Below are positions 1-17,100 of a stretch of DNA of 64,000 bases, one piece after another. Made by a program: the position numbers and the translations under genes. Below the pieces are notes generated by a model. That model was not told where the DNA came from, searched no databases, and saw only the letters and a list, made by a program, of their open reading frames with translations. Numbering within the stretch: position 1 is the stretch's first letter; the number at the start of each line of letters is the position of its first letter. Source of the stretch: Lotus japonicus (Eukaryota; Streptophyta; Magnoliopsida; Fabales; Fabaceae); assembly GCF_012489685.1 (NCBI RefSeq), contig NC_080046.1:870501-934500 (forward strand). The letters are read 5' to 3'.

Positions 1-50
1 CCTTGATGTCGAGCCAAGGTTGCCTTGGTCACGGAAAGAATTCCCCTCAT
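1..50 (-). CDS. Possible first coding exon of an unidentified gene, cut by the window edge
   Basis: On the minus strand an ATG at 50-48 opens a frame that stays open for 16 codons to the window edge. The peptide has Arg, Lys and His, several Ser/Thr and no acidic residue, as in mitochondrial presequences. A splice-acceptor-like pyrimidine/AG stretch lies just upstream (around 65-72). A possible GTACGT donor near 400 would make a leader intron of about 330 bp. The product is not recognised and chance openness over 50 bases is likely enough that this is tentative. Confidence 0.22.
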   Translation of the reverse strand, partial: MRGILSVTKATLARHQ

Positions 51-830
51 GGTTGCCTTACCTAACAATAATTTTCAAGATTTAGAACAAAATATCCTGG
101 ATTAATCCATGCAAATCATAGCTAGATATCATCAAATCAATTAAAATCAAAACTCAAAAGCATGTTTTGAAATAAATAATCAGACCCAAATGGGAATTCA
201 AAAGCAAATAATCAAAATACATAACAGTTTTCAGACAATCCTATCCTATGGTAAACAGAGAATTCGTAGAAAGGATAAAATGCGTTGTGGGTCAGTGAAT
301 GAGCAAGTTGGGTGAGATTGCATTGGTCGCGAATGAGATTGGAGCTGAAATTGGATAGAAACAAAACTAGGGCACAGATTTGAGGTAATGGAACAGCACG
401 TACCGATGGTGAAGCAGTCGATCAAACACACACTGGGATCTGGTTTGCTTGTGTTGTGTTGAACCCCCTTTCTTTGTAATGTGTTGTCTGAGTTTTGCTA
501 ATCAGATTGATTTGTTCTCTTTTTATTTTCTCTATTTTCCTTTTTATTTTATTTTTTTGTGTATAAACACACACAAGTTGGGTTGCATTTTGGGCTTTTG
601 GTTTAGCCACGTTGCATTTTGGAAGTAGAGATGGAAGAGACTCGTGTAGAAAGAGGCGTGTGAGTGAGTTATTATGACGAAAAAGAAATTCAACCAACTC
701 TTTTATTTTTAGGGAAATCACTTATTGGAGTTCTTCTAGTTCTAGTTGGCGCAAAAGACAATTAGGCCCAATACCGTTAGTTATATTTTCAAGGTTTTAC
801 AACTAAGTGGACACCATGTTGATTAAGAGC
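51..830. other. Non-coding stretch, possible promoter and leader of the left-edge gene
   Basis: No convincing coding sequence on either strand. If the minus-strand exon at the left edge is real, this holds its leader (pyrimidine-rich on minus around 380-470) and promoter. A T-rich tract with several short runs lies at 510-565. Nothing else recognised. Confidence 0.3.
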
Positions 831-834
831 GAGT

Positions 835-1224
835 TTCATTTCGTCCAACAGTCAGCTGAACGGATCTCAGTCGACACATTTATAAGACAATTGTAAGGTT
901 GCTTACGAGCAATTATCCTCTCAGAAGTTATAGTGAAGACTTTATCAAAATTCAGCGTCTCGAGTATGACTCTCACCATGTTTATAAATACATGTTTGGT
1001 CGTTCATTTTCTCAAGCATTACTCATTTTGTTAACTTATTGCTCTTCTATGACCTTAAACACTTTCTTTAGGCTCTCGTACTGACTTGAGCGTCAAAGTG
1101 ACTTTGCATGTACCTCCCCTCATTGTCTCAACATCGCACCACCATGTCAGAAGATTCGTCTAGGACTGAGCACCACCGCTGAAGGTCAAGAGCACCCACT
1201 AGCTATGATTTCGGAAATACATTT
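835..1224 (+). repeat. Decayed Tat-type LTR end (solo or truncated)
   Basis: A TATAAATA motif near 981 is followed about 100 bp later by a segment around 1078-1108 reading like the U5 region of plant Gypsy LTRs (ACTGACTTGAGCGTC, then CTTTGCA). The segment ends directly before a PBS-like site. The left border is approximate because no second LTR was found. Confidence 0.5.
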
Positions 1225-1243
1225 TAGCGTCGTCTGTGGGGAA
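1225..1243 (+). other. Degenerate retrotransposon primer-binding site
   Basis: The sequence TAGCGTCGTCTGTGGGGAA differs at two bases from the PBS of the two intact Tat elements in this window (TGGCGCCGTCTGTGGGGAA at 51303 and on minus at 19658). It marks the LTR/internal junction of an old plus-oriented relative. Only noncoding sequence follows, so this is a relic. Confidence 0.55.
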
Positions 1244-2238
1244 AGTAACAATCAATTCTACCACAATGGAAAGGCCACGACATTACAAGCTTGACCAAAG
1301 AAATTAGGCAGCAAGAGCATGTTATTTGTACTATTTACGAATGATAGATAACATATATGCTCATTTTTCAAAGGATATGTGTGCTTTGGATCTCCATCCG
1401 AGCTTGCTAGAGCAAATAGATGTAAAATCATTGGAAAAGCGATCTTGCAAAGCACATGGATAATTTTACTTTATTCATGGAGTTCGATGAAGCCTCAATT
1501 GTTTTAGAAAAAGTTGTATTCTTTTTACAACGCTACTTCCTATTAATCTTATAATTTATTACTTACGTTTTCATTCCATTTTTATCAATATCAAATGTAA
1601 GAGAAACATGATAAAGAGCATAAGAAAAGAACATAAATATAATTGAATATTCAAGTTTTTATATGTAAAAACTTTGTAAAGTGCATATAAAAATAAAATA
1701 CTAAGTTGGAGAAGTAGGAGGGCATGAAGTGAGATGCTCTAGGATTAGCTCATAGGGATTCTAATACTGGGGATCCATCTTATGTTCTATAGCATCCAAT
1801 CTTCTAGCAATGGCTGGTGGAATCTCCTCAAAAGATGTAGAATTAGTCATGTGTACATCATTTTGAGGTGAGAGCTCAACTTGGACAACAGGTTCCTCAA
1901 CTTCATGGATGATAGAAGCTTCATTAGACGAGCTCTTTACGGTGAGGTAGAAGGAAGCACCCTAATGAGTCTAACTTAGGCCCTTCTCCTCAAAATCTGA
2001 TTTTGACACAAGCTCTTCTATATAGTAGAAGGACCCTGATACCTAACTCCAAATATCCCTACATGGGAACTAATAAAATAGACCAAGTGTCAAAGATGAA
2101 TCAAATATGCTTAAACCATGTAGGCACCCATTGAGAGTGAACAAGGGAAGTGAATTAAGTCTACCTTCTGAAGAGTGGTAGAGAGTCTTTAGAGAACTTA
2201 TACCGGATGTAATGAAGCTATGGGTAACATAGGGCAGT
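1244..2238. other. Intergenic, unassigned repeat-like DNA
   Basis: No recognised gene. On minus, a stretch of about 70 codons from about 1968 to 1758 is open without an ATG. It encodes an acidic, Glu/Val-rich peptide ending before a TAG at 1758-1760. It could be the end of a decayed element ORF or an exon of an unknown gene. It matches no family I recognise. Confidence 0.25.
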
Positions 2239-2251
2239 CACTACAAGAAAA
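2239..2251 (+). mobile_element. Orphan CACTA (En/Spm-type) terminus
   Basis: CACTACAAGAAAA is the classic terminal motif of plant CACTA transposons. It is followed by subterminal-like sequence with repeated ACCGTCACAAAA and CAACGGTC elements to about 2400. No inverted partner ending TTTTCTTGTAGTG was found in the window, so the other end is deleted, mutated or was never present. Confidence 0.5.
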
Positions 2252-2668
2252 CATGTAATTACCAACGTTCTGGGAACCGTCACAAAATATCGCTATTATC
2301 AACGGTCAGACTAAGCAGTACGCGATTGTTTTAGTGAGCTCAAGGGTATTAATGGATATTCCGCATGTATCAATGATTAATTCGCTCGTCACAGATATTT
2401 GAACTAAAAGTAAACGATTGACCATGAAATGTGTTTTGTCTGTGGGCTCGGCTATGATCAAACTCTCAATGTTGTTTTTTTGATAAGAACTCTCAATGTT
2501 GTTATTATATTATCACGGTTAAACCTTTTTAACCAAATAAGCTTTTAAAAAACATTGACTCAAGTCCAATATAGGTTAGACATTCGTTTGTGTCGATATC
2601 CCGACCTGCTTGTCGGTAGTCTAACCTACTTCCATCCTCCATCCGTAATAATTATAGTAACAGTGATG

Positions 2669-2678
2669 ATTATATATT
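2669..2678 (+). promoter_or_regulatory. Candidate TATA box of the casein kinase gene
   Basis: A TATATATTTA tract lies about 30-40 bp upstream of a pyrimidine-rich stretch that looks like a plant 5' leader (about 2705-2870). The start codon is at 3081, so the leader probably contains or abuts a short intron. This is position-based inference. Confidence 0.35.
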
Positions 2679-3080
2679 TATTTAATTGACAATAGCAGCT
2701 GTGCAGTTGACAAACTTTGTCTTCCATTTTCTTTGCTAGAATCTCAAAATTTTCCGACCAGACTCACTCCATTTCCTCTTCCTCCACTCAAAATTCGTCT
2801 CCGGCGAAAAAGAGGTGAAAGGATCCAGATTCTTGCTTACTTCGATTCAACCAGCAATGCGTGTCTTGTAAATTATTTGTTCTTTCTTGATCCTATTTTG
2901 ATCAAAATCTTCCCCTTTTTTTGGTGGATTTGAATTTTTGAGTGACTAAATACGATACCTTATTTCAGGATCTAGAAATTTTTTAGTTTTTTACAATTTA
3001 TTTTTTTAGAAACTCATGTGTTAGTATAGCAAAGTTGAGTGGTTTTTAGTTTGCAAAGTTGAGTTATTGGGCTTGTGATC

Positions 3081-10130
<7,050 letters not shown>

Positions 10131-10571
10131 TTAGAAAACTGTCGTGGGTTGCATTCCCTTTTTTTTCTTGAGACATCCACGCCTAACACCTCTTCCATAA
10201 GCCCTGTATATTTCCTTCCTATGTTGGGTCCCTTCAAGGCTAAAAGCTAATTGACATTTCTCGATGAAGCTTTGGCAGAATCTTCTTACGCCTATTCAGA
10301 TGTTTTTTCCACGATTATTTTAGCATGGACCCATTCATGAAGAGTCTCTCTTTAAGAATTTGCTGTCTTGAAATAAATACATTCTCTATAGTTTCTGTTG
10401 AAGACAAAGGAAACTGCCAAGTCTGAACATGCTCAGCAAGTTTTGCACCCTTTCTGTGCATAAATGGGACTTGTCTATTGTCCTTATGTATATTGATGGA
10501 ATGAAATTTCTTCCCAGGTGGAAACTAGATGGATTGGATGAAAACAGTAGACTGCTTTCCAACAGTTCAAG
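10131..10571 (+). other. 3' untranslated and flanking region of the CKL gene
   Basis: Directly follows the CKL stop codon. No coding sequence is visible. Continuation of the transcript beyond 10571 would meet a MITE that is split by element 1. The sequence after 20072 may be the displaced flank. The polyadenylation site cannot be fixed by reading. Confidence 0.45.
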
Positions 10572-10590
10572 CAGTATTATCAAATATCTG
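10572..10590. mobile_element. Left piece of a hAT-type MITE split by element 1
   Basis: Begins CAGTATTATCAAATATCTG. Together with 19948-20071 it reconstructs a short element related to the intact MITE at 28906-29051 (reverse orientation). The flanking 8-mers AGTTCAAG (10564-10571) and CGTGCAAG (20072-20079) agree at 6 of 8 positions, as for an old hAT target duplication. Confidence 0.55.
10586..10590. repeat. Target-site duplication ATCTG of element 1, left copy
   Basis: ATCTG directly before the left LTR is repeated directly after the right LTR (19943-19947). A 5-bp duplication is standard for Ty3/Gypsy integration. Confidence 0.92.
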
Positions 10591-10870
10591 TGTTCTAGCA
10601 ATGAACATTGAAGAAAGGTATAGTACCTAGAGAGTGGAGAATTGTGCTGGAGAGAGAATGAGAATGAGAGAGAGAATGCTGAATTTCATGTGATTTCATA
10701 AAATGAACCAAAGTCCCTTACAATTGGTAACTCCCTCCTATTTATAGAGTTTGGTCACTACCTATTGGGCCAATTGGGCCTCCGAGACAAAGGCCCAACT
10801 TAAGGCCAGGGCCCCGCCTCGGGGCGGGCTACACGCTGGGCGTTGCCCCTCTAGGGGCTCGCCCAGTCCA
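10591..10870 (-). repeat. 3' LTR of element 1
   Basis: 280 bp, read on minus from TGGACTGGGCGAGC to CTAGAACA. Matches 19661-19942 except for one C/T substitution and a missing TG dinucleotide near 10692. It carries a TATTTATAG block (TATA box on minus) and a GC-rich end with short inverted repeats, including GCCCCT/AGGGGC. Confidence 0.93.
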
Positions 10871-11807
10871 CTAGTCCACAAGACACCGAGCTCGAAGTAC
10901 GAGAGCTAAGTGTGTCTTTTAAATGCCTTTACATGTGTCCTATAGTACACTGGGATCTAAGCTGCCAACATGGCTTGAGAAAAGAGAAGCGAGCTACGTT
11001 GCCAACATGGCGTGAGCAAAAGGAAACTAGCATCTTTAGTCATCCAGTCCACTGAATTGGCGAGCAACCTGAGCCGACAAGTCCACAAGTCCACAAGCAG
11101 CGAGCAACCTGAGCCGGCAAGTCCACAAGTCCACAAGCGGCGAGAGCGATCGCTCCGTACTGGCGGTAGTCCACAAGCGGCGAGAGCGATCGCTCCGTAC
11201 TGGCTGATCGTCCGCCGGCGGGAGAGATGGCAGGCATTGGTCACGTGCCGATCACCCAAACGTTGATTGGCAGTATTCCCGGCGAGCGACTAAACTTTGT
11301 TGCTGATGTCACCTATCGGGCGATGGTGTTTGGCTATTACAGTGGCGAGGCCTTTCGCGCTTTCCCCTATTTCAAAAACCCTTCGAATCCTCAACTGCCC
11401 CACGTGATGCGTCAGTTACATCAATTTCCCCCTTTCTCCGGAAACGTCACTTCACTTTTCATAACCGTCCCATCGTGCGCAATAACTCCCCATTACACGC
11501 AACCCACTTCCCCAAAAACCATCATGACTTCCAACCTTCCACACGCGTCCAACACGCGTCACCCTTCCAGACTCCCCCTTTTCCCTATAAAAACCCTTCT
11601 TCCCTACAATCATCCCTTTCCGAAACCCCTCTTCACCTCCCTAATCGCTTACCAGACTCCTTCTGCCAACTTCCGTTCTGGAGTCATCGCTTATCACCCT
11701 TTCCGCTACCCACTCTTCACATCTTACTCCGGTGAGTCCTACTGCCCTTATCTTTGCATCATATACATACTCATCTTCTCCTGTCTTTCACTTCGCTGTT
11801 TTCTAAA
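10871..11807. other. Non-coding interval of element 1 before the antisense ORF
   Basis: Lies between the 3' LTR and the start of the plus-strand antisense ORF. It contains local direct repeats: GTCCACAAG occurs several times at 11078-11175, and a block with GCGGCGAGAGCGATCGCTCC occurs twice (near 11138 and 11177). The promoter and leader of the antisense transcript would be here: TATAAAAA at about 11586, with a possible alternative upstream start at 11754. Confidence 0.45.
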
Positions 11808-12680
11808 ATGGCTTCAAACCCTACCTCCCCTAATCACTCCACTTCCTCCTCCGAAAGCGACCCTGATTCCACCGCAGTCGGCGGCCTCCGTTTAGAGGTC
11901 CCGGAGATCCCTGCTTACCGGCTAAAAACCTTCGCCACTCTGCCCCTTCCAGTCCAAGTTGCCCCCACTCATGGGGCCATAGACCAACCTTCCATCTTCC
12001 AAGATAGCAACCTCATTGTGGAATTCGTGGGTTCCTTGGGTGGCTTGTCCAATGATGACGAGTTTAACGACAAACTCAGGATCTGGATTTGCCTTCCTGA
12101 AGACCGCCCCTGGGCTCACAAGCTAGACGGCGACGTAAAGAGATCTCACTTTTTCTTTGCGTACGAATACATGTTTAGCGAGCTTGGAATCAGGCTCCCT
12201 TTTTCGCCTTTTGTCCAAACCGTCCTCCGCGACATCAATGCGGCGCCCTGCCAACTTCACCCCAACGCTTGGGCCTTCATTCGGTGCTTTGAAATCTTAT
12301 GCGCCGCGGTTGGCATCGCCCCATCCCCCACCAGTTTCTTCTACCTCTACGATGTTGACCCCAAATCCATCAAAAACAAAGGATGGATTTCCTTAAAGGC
12401 CCGGGCCGGCCGGAAGTGCCTGAATCCCCACAAAAGTAACGCGAAGACCTCCTTCGCGCGGAAGTACTTTCGCGTGGCGGTTCACCCCGCCTATCTGGAG
12501 GCCTTCACCCTTAGGGACGGGACCGCCCTTTTCCCTCTTTACTGGACGGAGAAGCCCAATGGGATTACTGATCCTTCCGAGGAATCCTTGTCCGCCAACG
12601 ACAAAGCTTTTCTGAATCTCCTTGCCCTGGCTTACTTCTATTATCGACATTTTCTTTCTTGCCCCTTATGTTGTTACTGA
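11808..12680 (+). CDS. Antisense ORF of element 1, PF04195-like ('putative gypsy type transposon')
   Basis: Runs opposite to gag-pol. The chosen ATG (11808) is followed by a Ser/Pro/Thr-rich N-terminus like that of the related ORF in element 2; an in-frame ATG also exists at 11754. The core has LPFSPFVQTVLRDINAAPCQ, then LHPNAWAFIRCFEILC, then a YWTEKP motif. This pattern matches the PF04195 family found in plant retrotransposon-associated ORFs, whose biochemical role is unknown. The aligned ORF at 58371-59384 shares these landmarks in order. After about residue 280 the similarity stops and the frame ends at 12680, shortly before a pyrimidine-rich acceptor (AG at 12697-12698). This end is therefore probably intron sequence. 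Confidence 0.75.
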   Translation: MASNPTSPNHSTSSSESDPDSTAVGGLRLEVPEIPAYRLKTFATLPLPVQVAPTHGAIDQPSIFQDSNLIVEFVGSLGGLSNDDEFNDKLRIWICLPEDRPWAHKLDGDVKRSHFFFAYEYMFSELGIRLPFSPFVQTVLRDINAAPCQLHPNAWAFIRCFEILCAAVGIAPSPTSFFYLYDVDPKSIKNKGWISLKARAGRKCLNPHKSNAKTSFARKYFRVAVHPAYLEAFTLRDGTALFPLYWTEKPNGITDPSEESLSANDKAFLNLLALAYFYYRHFLSCPLCCY

Positions 12681-12698
12681 TGTTTTTTATTGTTGCAG

Positions 12699-13255
12699 AA
12701 GATATGAACTTCACAAACGCCGAGCTCTTGAAGGCTCGCGAGAGGAGAATGACCCGCTTTTCCCCAAAGTTCAACGCTGAGGGCGATGGGAAAAAACGGG
12801 GCGGTGCCGAGAACTAAGGTGAGGGCGCCAAAGCCCCTAAGAGGAGAAAATTGGTCAAAGCCTCCTCCGTCGCCGGCACTTCCAACCCTGACGCTTAGCC
12901 CACCACCGCCGCTGCGTCTAAAGGCAAAAGTGTTGCTAAAGCCTCCGCCGCCGCAGCTACCGAGACAACCACTGTCCCGGCCCCCAAATCTGCTTCCGCG
13001 GACGTGGCCTCTACAGCCGCCACAAAGTCCACTACTGTAGGTGCCACAGCTGCCTCCACCGATGCTACAACTACCTCTGCTGATCAGTCACCAACCGCTG
13101 ACACAACCGCCAACATCTCCCAACCTTCAGCTGTTGAGAAATCTGTCACCGTCAATGCCACAACAGCTGCCACGTCTTCTGATGCTCCTGCCGGGGAGAA
13201 AAGAAAAGAAAATGAAACCCCCCCAGTCTCCTCCTCGCCAGGACGCACCTCCTAG
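12699..13255 (+). pseudogene. Decayed second exon of the element 1 antisense gene
   Basis: After an acceptor-like TTGTTGCAG the frame reads DMNFTNAELLKARERRM, then has TAA at 12815 and TAG at 12896. It then stays open as an Ala/Thr/Ser-rich stretch until 13253-13255. It occupies the place of the coiled-coil exon of element 2 but lacks a recognisable coiled coil. The two internal stops make it a probable pseudogene portion. The donor of the preceding intron is not clear. Confidence 0.5.
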
Positions 13256-14111
13256 CCCGCCCCCAACAAATGATGGACGCCCTGCGTCTTCTCCACCTCG
13301 CCGCGAAGAGGGATCTTCTAGTGTCGCCGCCTTCTTATTGCTTAAAAAATTTAAGAATGAATTTCATAGTTTATCACCCCACCACGCCGGAATAATAAAA
13401 TACTCAACATCCTGAGTGTCCAAGCACTCGCCTTCCACCTTATTCATTCGCCGACCTTATATCTTGCGCTATTTTTTCACGCGTCATATGATTGAATTAC
13501 GCCTAACGACTTCGTGCATTAATTTTAACTAGGACTTGTTGCTTGGTATTCCACCACCAAGACTTTAGACGTTTTCCCCAAAGGAAGAAACAGCCTCCAT
13601 TCTCGAGGGCTTCGCCCGGGGCTTTGCCCGCTCGGGGCTTACAATGCTTGGATCCCAATGGCCATTTGGGGGTCCCAAGACTTTTGCCTAGTTAACGGTG
13701 CTCGTCGTATTCTGGCGAGACTTACCCAGCACATCGTTTACGGGACCGGCGATCACGTCAGACTTTCCGGGGGGTGATTCCCAGGCGTCAAAGGCCATTT
13801 GTGGAATCGCCGCCACCTTCAGGGTTCCAGCAGGCCCCTTTGGGGATCAAGCTTGTCCCGCTTAGTGATCGCCGTAATTCTTTATGTCGATCGGCAATTC
13901 CGATCGTCAGGGAATCCCTGGAATTTTGGACACGAATTTCGTGAATTTTCGTTTTATTTTATTGATGGAGCGCCTCATTAAAAAACTCCTTTCGGAGAAA
14001 AAGAGCACGCTTTGTTGTTGCAGTACATTGGAGAATTTGAAAACACTTTTCAGAAAATTTTAAAGATATCTGGCTCTGGCGACTCCGCCTTGTTCGCTTT
14101 CTCGCCTGCGA
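13256..14111. other. Spacer of element 1 between antisense gene and pol end
   Basis: No supported ORF. It contains a GC-rich stretch around 13600-13645 with repeated CGGGGCTT units. It would serve as the 3' region both of the antisense unit (plus) and of pol (minus). Confidence 0.4.
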
Positions 14112-17100
14112 TCAACTATAATAGTAGCGCAAGCTCAAACCATTGAACGACCGAGGTAGCCGCCTTCCATTAAGCTCTTCTAAGTGATAGGCCCCATTAC
14201 CAAGAACTTTAATAATGCGGTAAGGCCCTTCCCAGTTAGGAGTAAGCTTGTTTCCCGGGGCTCCCGATCGCCACTTGAGGACCAGATCACCAACCTGCAT
14301 GTCTCGGACGCGAACCCTGCTATTGTACTTGGCAGCCACACGCTGCTTCATCGCGGTTTCTCGAATGTGCGCTTCATCACGCGTTTCAGACAGGAGATCT
14401 AACTCCGCCGCCATATTAGCTTGATTCTCCCCTTCAAAATCTGGCTGGGTTCGCCATGTGAAGTTGTCAATCTCCACTGGCAACATAGCATCAACCCCAT
14501 AGGTCATTCTAAAGGGGGTTTCCTTTGTAGTGGATTGCACAGTGGTGTTGCATGACCATAGCACCACCGGGAGTTCCTCCAGCCAGGCTCCCTTAGCCTC
14601 CTTGAGCCGTCGCCTTAACCCACGCAAAATCACTCTGTTTGCGGATTCCACCTGTCCGTTTGTTTGTGGATGCTCCACAGAAGCGAACCTCATTTGTATG
14701 CCCATTTCCTTGCAGAATTCCCTTGTCTGGTTGCTTGAAAACTGGGTCCCATTGTCGGACACGATCGCCCTTGGGATCCCAAACCTACAAACAATACGCT
14801 TCCAGTAAAAGTTGACTATTTTTGCAGAGGTTATTTTGGCCAGGGGCTCGGCCTCAATCCACTTAGTGAAATAATCCACCGCCACTAGTATAAACTTCAT
14901 TTGCGACTTGGCGATCGGAAAAGGTCCGACCAAGTCCACACCCCACATGGCGAAAGGCCACGGGGCGCTCATCGTTACCAGCTCCTTTGGCGGTGCCTTA
15001 GATAAATCAACAAACACTTGACATTTTTTGCATTTTTTCACAAAGTCCATGCAATCTTTCCTGAGGGTGGGCCAGTAGAATCCCGCCCTCAACACCTTGC
15101 AAGCCAAAGATCTCCCCCCAATGTGGCTTGCGCACACTCCCTCGTGCACCTCAGACATGATCGCCTCGTATTTTTCCGGCGGTACGCATTTTAACAATGG
15201 CGTCGAAAAACCGCGGCGATACAAATGTCCGTCGATGAGAGTATAGTGGCTCGCCTCTCGCCGTTGTTCCTTCGTGCATTGCTCCACTTCCGCTGGGTCC
15301 CCCGCCAAGATGGACAATATAGGTCCCATCCACGTCGCACCCCTGTCCACGCATGCCATGAGCTCGCCTTCAATGCTGGGGCACGCCAGCGTTTCTTGAA
15401 TCACACTTCTGTTGTTGCCGGGCTTCTGTGTGCTCGCCAATTTGGCCAACGCGTCTGCCCGCTGGTTTTCAGCCCGAGGAACATACTCCACCACAACCTC
15501 TTGAAAAAGTGTCATCAAATATCGCACACGCTCTAGGTACTTGATCAGATTAGGATCTTTGACCTGGAAAGTGCCCTTCACTTGGCTCTCCACCAACTGC
15601 GAGTCCGTTCTTATCAACAAGCTTCCAATCTTTACTTCACGCGCCAACTTCAACCCGGCGATGAGAGCCTCATACTCTGCCTGGTTGTTTGTGGCCTTGA
15701 ACTCGAATTTCAGCGATTGTTCCAGTACTAGATCTCCTGGTCCTTCCAACGTTACTCCCGCGCCACTACCACTGCTATTGGAGGATCCATCTACAAAGAG
15801 AGTCCACTGAGTGTCTACTCTTTCAAACCGATCTGGGGTCAATTCTACCACAAAATCAGCCAGCGACTGTGCGCCAACCTTGCCTCGTTTATCATATTGC
15901 AACCCATATTCGGACAATTCAACCGACCAGGCGACCAATCTGCCTGACAAATCCGGTTTTTGTAACACTTGTCTCATGGGTAAATCCGTTCGCACCCTTA
16001 CTGGAAAACTCTGAAAGTAAGGTCTTAACCGCCGGGCGGTGACGAGGACCGCCAATGCTGCCTTCTCGATTTTCTGGTATCTGACCTCTGCGCCCTGGAG
16101 TGTGTGGCTAACGAAATAAATAACTCGATGTTCGCCATCCACTTCCTGCAATATCACAGAACTCAGAGCACTATCACTCACAGCAAAATACAAGTGCAGC
16201 GGGTGCCCCTGCATTGGTTTTGACAAGATCGGCGGTGATGACAGGAGTTCCTTGAGGCGAACAAAAGCTTCCTCACACTCCGCTGTCCACTCGAATGCAG
16301 CATTTTTTCGAAGACACTTGAAAAATGGGAAAGATCTATCGCCAGACTTAGGGAGAAACCGAGATAGAGCTGCTATTCGCCCGGTTAAACGTTGGACTTC
16401 TTTCACACTAGAGGGACTTTTCATCTGCTGAATCGCCTTGCATTTGTCTGGGTTTATCTCTATTCCTCTGGATGTGATCATGAATCCCAGAAACTTGCCA
16501 CCCTGAACACCAAAAGAGCACTTCTCCGTGTTAAGGCGCATATTGTGCTTCCTGATCTCGCTGAATGCTTCTTCCAGATCTTGATGATGATCCAAACCAC
16601 GTACTGATTTAACGATCATATCATCGACGTAAACTTCCATGTTTCTCCCCACCTGCCCCGCAAAGACCCTATCCATCAGCCTCTGGTAGGTCGCGCTAGC
16701 ATTCTTCAATCCAAATGGCATCGTGCGATAACAGTAATTGACCCTGGCGGTCATGAAAGCCGTTTTATCTTCGTCCGCCGGGTGCATGCGAATTTGATGA
16801 TAACCAGAATAAGCGTCCATTAAGCTAAGCAGTTCGTTGCCCGAGGCACCATCGACGAGACCATCAATGCTGGGAAGGGGATACGAATCCTTTGGGCATG
16901 CCTTATTCAGGTCTGTGTAGTCTACGCACATCCGCCATTTCCCGTTCGCCTTCTTCACCATCACGACGTTCGCCAACCACGTCGGATATTTCACTTCCCT
17001 GATGAACTCTACTGTTAGCAGCTTGTCAACTTCCTGTTGCACCGCCTTCCCTTTGTCGCCACCCAAGCGCCTCCTGAGTTGTGAAACTGGCTTGACACTT

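Noticed and set aside
11227..11895. 222-codon plus-strand frame in element 1
   Set aside because: Overlaps the start of the PF04195-like ORF in another frame. The peptide is Pro/Ser-rich without a domain and probably reflects GC-rich leader sequence.
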